A stretch of 64,000 nt of DNA from Bacteroidota bacterium. Lineage in GTDB: Bacteria > Bacteroidota > Bacteroidia > Chitinophagales > Chitinophagaceae. Below the pieces are notes generated by a model, which was given only the letters and a program-made list of their open reading frames with translations, was not told where the DNA came from and searched no databases. The stretch lies in NCBI GenBank assembly GCA_016868895.1, contig VGFK01000003.1, positions 1 to 64,000 on the forward strand, read 5' to 3'. Below are positions 59,199-64,000 of the stretch, piece by piece (positions within the stretch are counted from its first letter, which is position 1; the number at the start of each line of letters is the position of its first letter). Position numbers and translations under genes: made by a program.

Positions 59199-60173
59199 AT
59201 GTCGAAAGGCCCCATCTCCCAGTTCATTCAGCACCATTATCGCCACTTCAATGCAGCGGCGCTTGTAGATGCAGCGAAAGGATACGAACAGCACCTGCTG
59301 GAAGGAGGTAAGATGATGGTCACGCTCGCCGGGGCCATGAGTACGGCCGAACTGGGAGTATCGTTTGCGGAAATGATCCGCCAGGGGAAAGTCGACATCA
59401 TCTCCTGCACCGGTGCCAACCTGGAAGAAGACATCATGAACCTGGTGGCCCATTCGCACTATCGCCGTGTACCGAATTACCGCGATCTCACGCCGCAACA
59501 GGAATGGGAATTGCTGGAACAGGGATTGAACCGGGTGACCGACACCTGTATTCCGGAAGAAGAAGCATTTCGGAAAATTCAACACCACATCGTGAAACTT
59601 TGGAAAGACACTGACGCACGAGGCGATCGTTATTTTCCTCACGAGTTCATGTACCAGCTGCTGAAGAGCGAAGTGATGAAACCCGATTACGAAATCGATC
59701 CGAAAGACAGCTGGATGATTGCGGCCATGGAACGCAACATTCCCATCATTGTAGGTGGTTGGGAAGATTCTACCATGGGCAACATTTTTGCTTCCTATGT
59801 CATCAAGAATGAAATGAAGGCCACCACCATGAAAAGCGGAATTGAATACATGGTCTGGTTGTCGGATTGGTACCGCAAAAACAGCGGCGGGAAAGGCGTT
59901 GGATTTTTTCAAATCGGTGGCGGTATAGCCGGCGATTTTCCGATCTGCGTGGTGCCGATGATGTACCAGGACCTGGAATGGCACGATGTTCCTTTCTGGA
60001 GCTACTTCTGCCAGATCAGCGATTCCACTACTTCTTATGGTTCCTATTCCGGCGCGGTGCCCAACGAAAAAATTACCTGGGGTAAACTGGACATCCACAC
60101 ACCCAAATACATTGTGGAAAGCGATGCCACCATCGTTGCACCCTTGATCTTTGCTTATCTACTGGGCTGGTAA
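59199..60173 (+). CDS. Deoxyhypusine synthase-like protein
   Basis: This 324-residue Rossmann-type enzyme is homologous to eukaryotic/archaeal deoxyhypusine synthase, which moves the aminobutyl group of spermidine to a lysine of eIF5A. The NAD-binding wording T-L-A-G-A-M-S-T-A, I-S-C-T-G-A-N-L-E-E-D and the imine-forming Lys296 in T-W-G-K-L are present. The eukaryotic K-H-H-I-x-N-A-N segment is replaced by A-G-D-F-P-I-C-V-V. Bacteria lack eIF5A, so an alternative acceptor such as a diamine (homospermidine-like product) is more likely. It has its own promoter and is coupled to the downstream aldose epimerase gene by a one-base overlap. Confidence 0.88.
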   Translation: MSKGPISQFIQHHYRHFNAAALVDAAKGYEQHLLEGGKMMVTLAGAMSTAELGVSFAEMIRQGKVDIISCTGANLEEDIMNLVAHSHYRRVPNYRDLTPQQEWELLEQGLNRVTDTCIPEEEAFRKIQHHIVKLWKDTDARGDRYFPHEFMYQLLKSEVMKPDYEIDPKDSWMIAAMERNIPIIVGGWEDSTMGNIFASYVIKNEMKATTMKSGIEYMVWLSDWYRKNSGGKGVGFFQIGGGIAGDFPICVVPMMYQDLEWHDVPFWSYFCQISDSTTSYGSYSGAVPNEKITWGKLDIHTPKYIVESDATIVAPLIFAYLLGW

Positions 60174-61168
60174 TGGAGCCCCACGTAAATCGCACTCCTC
60201 CTTTCTCTGCTGCGTTGATCGAACGCAACGGATGGAAAGAAGTGGAGCTCTGCGATCGGCAAAACGGCACAACCGTCGTCATCATTCCGGAAGCCGGCGC
60301 CATCCTGAATCGGTTTGAAGTAATGCATCAGGGCATTCGGCTCAACATCATCGATGGATTCCAAGATGTAGGGGATTGGAAACAACAGCTTACACAGGGG
60401 TTCAAGAGCGCAAAATTATCTCCCTTCGTCTGTCGGTTGCATGCTGCGCAGTACACATGGGAAGGGCATCAATATACGGCGGATAAATTTTTATTGAATG
60501 GTCACGCCATTCACGGATTGTTGTATGATGCAGTACACGAAATAGAATTCATACAGGCCAGTGCTTTCATGGCCGAATGCAAACTCGTTTACCGCTACTC
60601 CGGTGATCACCCGGGATATCCATTTGCCATCGACATGAATGTGCGGTACCGACTGGAAGAGGCCAATCAACTCAGTATCACGACAACCGTTCATAACCGC
60701 AGTGGAAAAACAATCCCGCTTTCGGATGGATGGCATCCCTATTTTAAATTAGGAAGATCCATCGATACAGCATCGCTGTACATCAATTCCCGTCAACAGG
60801 TTGAGTTTGATTCCGAATTGCTGCCAACAGGTAAATTGGTACCGGATAAAAAATGGTTCAAGTGGGCGGCGTTGCACCGGGTGAAACTCGACAATTGTTT
60901 CAAGCTGGATGCCGAACAACCGCTGCCGCATTGCACGCTGCGGGATGAGTCAGTGGGACTCCAATTGTTCATTTATCCCGAGACAGGATATCCGTATCTG
61001 CAGGTCTACACCCCCGATCACCGCCGGAGCATCGCCATTGAAAACCTGAGTTCTCCTCCGGATGCATTCAATAACCACATGGGGTTGATTGAACTGGGTC
61101 CGATCGACTCTCATCTGTTTTCTACACGCTACCGGATTGAGCCGATTGTGCACACTTCTCAATGGTGA
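60173..61168 (+). CDS. Aldose 1-epimerase family protein
   Basis: This 331-residue beta-supersandwich protein has galactose-mutarotase-like motifs: F-L-L-N-G-H-A-I-H-G-L (His pair), S-D-G-W-H-P-Y-F (catalytic His region) and a C-terminal N-N-H-M-G-L-I-E-L-G-P with the conserved Glu. It may interconvert anomers of hexoses, or of hexose phosphates in the YeaD-like branch. Its ATG overlaps the DHS-like stop by one base, so the two are co-translated, which is not expected from known functions. The 3' end overlaps a decayed universal stress protein gene on the other strand. Confidence 0.85.
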   Translation: MEPHVNRTPPFSAALIERNGWKEVELCDRQNGTTVVIIPEAGAILNRFEVMHQGIRLNIIDGFQDVGDWKQQLTQGFKSAKLSPFVCRLHAAQYTWEGHQYTADKFLLNGHAIHGLLYDAVHEIEFIQASAFMAECKLVYRYSGDHPGYPFAIDMNVRYRLEEANQLSITTTVHNRSGKTIPLSDGWHPYFKLGRSIDTASLYINSRQQVEFDSELLPTGKLVPDKKWFKWAALHRVKLDNCFKLDAEQPLPHCTLRDESVGLQLFIYPETGYPYLQVYTPDHRRSIAIENLSSPPDAFNNHMGLIELGPIDSHLFSTRYRIEPIVHTSQW

Positions 61169-61487
61169 GCAATAAAGATGGGCAATCGGTGTCCTTCTAT
61201 TGCCTCTGAAAGAAAACTTTTCTTGAACAAATTAGAAATCTCGCTTCTTCCATAAGAGCCCGCCACCAGCAGGCTTCCCGGTTGAGTGGCTATCCAGTCG
61301 GTGAAAACAGAGATTTTTCTTTATCCAATTTCTCAAACGTCAGATTGGAAAAATGTTTTGTCGCTAAACAGTGTAAAACCGTTTTGGCTGCTGACCGGAG
61401 ATGGCGGTACACCTGATTCCAGTCAATTTTTTGAGTCCGGCGACTGAACTTTACCATGTTTTCCGTGTTTATTATACACGCTTTCAA
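61159..61487 (-). pseudogene. Universal stress protein (UspA) remnant, truncated and frameshifted
   Basis: The minus strand encodes the C-terminal part of a Bacteroidota UspA: F-T-D-W-I-A-T-Q-P-G-S-L-L-V-A-G-S-Y-G-R, then S-N-L-F-K-K-S-F and a tail L-P-I-F-I-A-H-H-stop (TGA 61159-61161). The upstream frame, from about 61487, ends K-S-L-F-S-P-T-G at 61290. One extra A in the 61304-61307 run (T on the minus strand) would join the frames as S-L-F-F-T-D-W. The N-terminal half of a normal UspA is missing, replaced by the crtZ start. It occupies the 61169-61501 gap. Confidence 0.75.
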
Positions 61488-61501
61488 CTTAACTTTACCG
61501 C

Positions 61502-62005
61502 ATGGCAGTCGTCTTCTATTTTTTCGTCGTTTTGGGTGTCTTCTTACTCATGGAAGGCATCACCTGGTGTACCCATCGATGGGTCATGCACGGATTTTTA
61601 TGGTACCTGCACATGGATCACCATCAGGTGGAGCCAGGATTTTTTGAAAAGAACGATGCCTTCTTTTTCATTTTTGCCGTGCCCAGTTTTCTCTGCATCC
61701 TTTTTGGAATGCAAAATGGAATCTGGTGGCTACATGCTATTGGATTTGGCATCATGGCCTATGGCTTCGCCTATTTTTTGATACACGATGTCATCATTCA
61801 CCAGCGGTTCAAATGGTTCTCGCGCAGCAATAACACCTATATCCGTGCCATTCGCTGGGCACACAAGATGCACCACAAGCACCTCGATAAACACGAAGGA
61901 GAAAGTTTTGGAATGTTGTATGTGCATAAAAAATACTGGGAGAAGGTGCGTCGCGATAAATCACTGATGAAAGGCAAGAAGGTGGAATATGCCCCCGAAG
62001 CCTAA
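61502..62005 (+). CDS. crtZ: Beta-carotene hydroxylase
   Basis: This 167-residue membrane di-iron hydroxylase (fatty-acid-hydroxylase superfamily) adds the 3-hydroxyl group to beta-ionone rings. The metal-binding histidine clusters are H-R-W-V-M-H, H-M-D-H-H, H-D-V-I-I-H and H-K-M-H-H-K-H, in the CrtZ order and spacing. It starts the right half of the carotenoid region and overlaps crtY by 17 bp. The preceding spacer has a TAACTTTA sequence one base from the promoter consensus. Confidence 0.93.
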   Translation: MAVVFYFFVVLGVFLLMEGITWCTHRWVMHGFLWYLHMDHHQVEPGFFEKNDAFFFIFAVPSFLCILFGMQNGIWWLHAIGFGIMAYGFAYFLIHDVIIHQRFKWFSRSNNTYIRAIRWAHKMHHKHLDKHEGESFGMLYVHKKYWEKVRRDKSLMKGKKVEYAPEA

Positions 62006-63155
62006 ATACGATTACATCATTGCAGGTGGCGGATGTGCGGGATTGAGTTTGCTCATGCACATGCTCGCTGAATCATCCTTCAGGGATTGTTCAATACTGT
62101 TGATTGAAAAAGATGCCAAGCAGAGCAACGACCGCACCTGGTGTTACTGGGAAAAAGGGGATGGGTTGTTTGACAGCATCGTGCATGCGAAATGGAATAA
62201 GGCCTGGTTTCATTCCAATGGGTACTCTGCATTGAAAAACCTTCATCCGTATCAGTACAAGATGATCAGGGGGCTCGATTTTTATCGTCATTGCCATCAA
62301 TGCATCGAACGCTTTCCCAATGTGAGCATTGTTCGTGAGTCGGTTGTGGATATGGGACAAACTCCAGGTGGAGCATATGTGCAAACCGATGTGGATCGAT
62401 ATGAATGCTCCGTTGTATTCAACAGCATTCAACTCCACCCTCCTGTCGTATCATCCGATCAATACATGCTCTTGCAGCATTTCAAGGGATGGATCATTGA
62501 AACCGATGCACCAGCCTTCAATCCCAATGAGCCGATCCTGATGGATTTTCGAGTCGATCAACACGCAGGAACCACATTTGTGTATGTCATGCCCCTCTCT
62601 GATCGTCGCGCACTTGTGGAATATACGTTGTTCACCAAGGAGCTCTTGAACGACCAGGCATATGAAGCGGGACTGGAACGCTACGTCAAAGAACAGTTGC
62701 AGCTTTCACAGTATACCGTAGTGGAACGTGAGTTTGGCATCATCCCCATGACCAATTACCGGTTTTCACCCGGAGAAGGAAACATCGCTCAATTGGGAAC
62801 GATGGGAGGGCAAACCAAGCCCTCCAGCGGCTACACGTTTCGATTCATCCAGAAACATTCAGCTGCTATTGTGCAGGCGCTCAAACAAGGGAAACATCCA
62901 TTGATCAAGCGTCCAGCAATGGATGCTCGTTTTTTTTGGTACGACAGTGTATTGTTGCATTTGCTGCATAAAGAAAAGATGGCCGGTGCACGCATTTTCT
63001 CATTGTTGTTCAAACGAAATCCCATCGATCGGCTGTTTAGTTTTCTGGACAATGAATCGACCTTATTGCAGGAAGCGATCTTATTGAATACCTTACCGCA
63101 GTGGCCATTCATGAAAGCCGGCTGGGAAGAATTGACGAAACCAACGCGTAATTAA
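61989..63155 (+). CDS. crtY: Lycopene beta-cyclase
   Basis: This 388-residue flavoprotein cyclises the psi ends of lycopene to beta-ionone rings. It has the N-terminal I-I-A-G-G-G-C-A-G-L-S-L nucleotide-binding motif, N-D-R-T-W-C-Y-W-E, the L-M-D-F-R strand and the late F-G-I-I-P-M-T. The length is that of bacterial CrtY. It overlaps crtZ by 17 bp, hence one transcript. Its stop interlocks with the convergent PAP2 gene stop in a shared four-base overlap. With CruF/CrtD acting on the other end, a monocyclic product is likely. Confidence 0.92.
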   Translation: MPPKPKYDYIIAGGGCAGLSLLMHMLAESSFRDCSILLIEKDAKQSNDRTWCYWEKGDGLFDSIVHAKWNKAWFHSNGYSALKNLHPYQYKMIRGLDFYRHCHQCIERFPNVSIVRESVVDMGQTPGGAYVQTDVDRYECSVVFNSIQLHPPVVSSDQYMLLQHFKGWIIETDAPAFNPNEPILMDFRVDQHAGTTFVYVMPLSDRRALVEYTLFTKELLNDQAYEAGLERYVKEQLQLSQYTVVEREFGIIPMTNYRFSPGEGNIAQLGTMGGQTKPSSGYTFRFIQKHSAAIVQALKQGKHPLIKRPAMDARFFWYDSVLLHLLHKEKMAGARIFSLLFKRNPIDRLFSFLDNESTLLQEAILLNTLPQWPFMKAGWEELTKPTRN

Positions 63156-63841
63156 AACGCAGGGTTGATTTCCAATTTCTTTTTCGATTGTTTTTTCTTG
63201 AGAACTTCTTTGGCCCAATAGACCAACTTGGTGGAAGCGATTCCCACCGCAGCTCCGGCCAGGATGTCTCCCAGCCAGTGTTTATTATTGTAGAGGCGCA
63301 GGTATCCCGTCAATGCAGCTGTTCCATATCCTGCAATGCTGTAGACAACCGATCGGTGTCCGTACTCCTGGTGCAGCAATTCAGCAGCGATGAATGCAGT
63401 GGTGGTATGGCCTGAAGGAAAGGAGCGGTTATCGCTTTTATCGGGTCGTTCGCGGTTGACGATGCGCTTGAGTGATTGCGTGACGATTCCGCCCGTTACG
63501 GTGGAGAGTCCAAATACCACTACTTGAGCCGGAAGCTTGTTGCGCCCTTTAACTCCCGATGCACTGAGCGCAAATACGGCAATCGCCGGAGCGTACTGCG
63601 TGTAGTCGTCTATTTCGGTAGCCGTTCTCGAAGGCTGAAAATCGTTGTAGATCGATTGTTCGAGTGAATTGAACGGAGGAGCGGTGGCTACAAGTACACC
63701 TGTCGTGAACAATCCAGCCGGGATCATCCATGCTTTTTTTGTAAAACGAGGGGATGGAATGGTATCTGCGTGCGCAGTCTGTACTGCTAAAAGTACCAGT
63801 GTGAAAAGGATCAGTCGCCTCAACCGTTGTCTTTGCCACAA
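63152..63841 (-). CDS. PAP2 family phosphatase
   Basis: This membrane-associated phosphatidic-acid-phosphatase-type protein of about 229 residues has the three PAP2 motifs: K-R-I-V-N-R-E-R-P, F-P-S-G-H-T-T and Y-L-R-L-Y-N-N-K-H-W-L-G-D. A signal peptide or first helix precedes them. It may dephosphorylate undecaprenyl pyrophosphate, lipid phosphates or similar. The start is uncertain: only TTG codons (63841 or 63823) are available before the signal-like segment. It is convergent with crtY. Confidence 0.85.
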   Translation of the reverse strand: MWQRQRLRRLILFTLVLLAVQTAHADTIPSPRFTKKAWMIPAGLFTTGVLVATAPPFNSLEQSIYNDFQPSRTATEIDDYTQYAPAIAVFALSASGVKGRNKLPAQVVVFGLSTVTGGIVTQSLKRIVNRERPDKSDNRSFPSGHTTTAFIAAELLHQEYGHRSVVYSIAGYGTAALTGYLRLYNNKHWLGDILAGAAVGIASTKLVYWAKEVLKKKQSKKKLEINPAF

Positions 63842-63867
63842 AGAAAGGAGATTTAGGCTACATTCAG

Positions 63868-63875
63868 TACATTTG
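63868..63875 (+). promoter_or_regulatory. Bacteroidota -7 promoter element for the right-edge lipoprotein
   Basis: TACATTTG matches TAnnTTTG and ends 7 bp before ATG 63883. Confidence 0.55.
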
Positions 63876-63882
63876 GAAAAAC

Positions 63883-64000
63883 ATGAACGCGCGTTATTTC
63901 ATCGGTTTGTTTGTGTTCGCGGGGATCGTCTTCATGACTGCCTGCGAAAAAAATGCAGCACCTGCCGAACCCACTGCAACCCCTTCGTTCGATATCATAC
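63883..64000 (+). CDS. Lipoprotein, N-terminal fragment (runs off window)
   Basis: From ATG 63883 the frame is open to the window end (39 codons). It begins M-N-A-R-Y-F-I-G-L-F-V-F-A-G-I-V-F with a lipobox F-M-T-A-C. A Pro/Ala/Thr-rich start of the mature part follows (A-A-P-A-E-P-T-A-T-P). It is exported and lipid-anchored; the function cannot be judged from this piece. A promoter element lies immediately upstream. Confidence 0.75.
   Translation, partial: MNARYFIGLFVFAGIVFMTACEKNAAPAEPTATPSFDII

Overview
This window looks like a chromosomal segment of a Bacteroidota bacterium, most likely from the Chitinophagales/Chitinophagaceae side of the phylum (inference). Supporting signs are many start sites with almost no Shine-Dalgarno sequence, at least thirteen TAnnTTTG promoter elements a few bases upstream of start codons, TlpA-like oxidoreductases with a DUF4369-type N-terminus, an Obg GTPase without the usual C-terminal extension, GH3-like adenylating enzymes, DUF1015 and LptC/OMP/CoaX gene order. 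Gene density is very high, with gaps mostly under 100 bp. No rRNA, tRNA, CRISPR array, insertion sequence or prophage was seen.

Layout. 1-715 is visibly more AT-rich than the rest and holds the N-terminal end of a SulP anion transporter plus a small secreted protein. 716-3823 is a leftward lptB-GH3-fabG unit. 3888-7880 holds metF facing a TlpA-like/parvulin pair. 7926-16215 is housekeeping: rlmD, a tandem active rhomboid plus pseudo-rhomboid, an EEP nuclease, cysS, obg, ftsB-like and nth. 16232-20527 has a nucleoside-type MFS transporter with a Gfo/Idh/MocA oxidoreductase, then a lone 2-oxoacid:acceptor oxidoreductase alpha subunit. 20618-29589 has a BAX inhibitor-like protein, a broken DUF11/OmpA gene, and a tetR-tolC-adaptor-RND pump operon ending in an AIM24-like gene. 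29782-43490 mixes DUF502, a zinc-dependent nuclease/phospholipase-fold protein, serC, DUF1015, a TPR lipid-exported protein, an acyl-CoA ligase, a DPP-IV-like peptidase, an M20 amidohydrolase, a BNR/sortilin-like protein and an SDR. 43496-46041 is leftward coaX-OMP-lptC. 46126-53188 has a MeaB-like GTPase, a double CDGSH protein, an LpxL-like acyltransferase, an ArsR-type regulator, tsaB, ridA, a vanadium-haloperoxidase-like lipoprotein, an aldehyde dehydrogenase and a glutathione peroxidase.

The right end (53199-63155) is a carotenoid region split in two: idi, a CrtD-like desaturase and CruF on one side, crtZ and crtY on the other. Between them sit a LOG-family protein, a umuDC pair, a deoxyhypusine-synthase-like gene, an aldose epimerase and two decayed gene remnants. 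The enzyme set fits a saproxanthin-type monocyclic hydroxylated carotenoid made from lycopene; phytoene synthase and phytoene desaturase are not in the window.

The most unusual points are a UmuD homologue in which both protease dyad residues are replaced (Ser to Ala, Lys to Arg) behind two repeated dyad operators; a strong leftward intrinsic terminator implying an unannotated short transcript between the LOG gene and umuD; a pseudo-rhomboid next to an active rhomboid; a DUF11/OmpA chimera broken by a one-base frameshift; a truncated universal stress protein relic and a histidine kinase fragment; and a perfect 12-bp-stem hairpin inside the coding sequence of a shortened MeaB-like GTPase.
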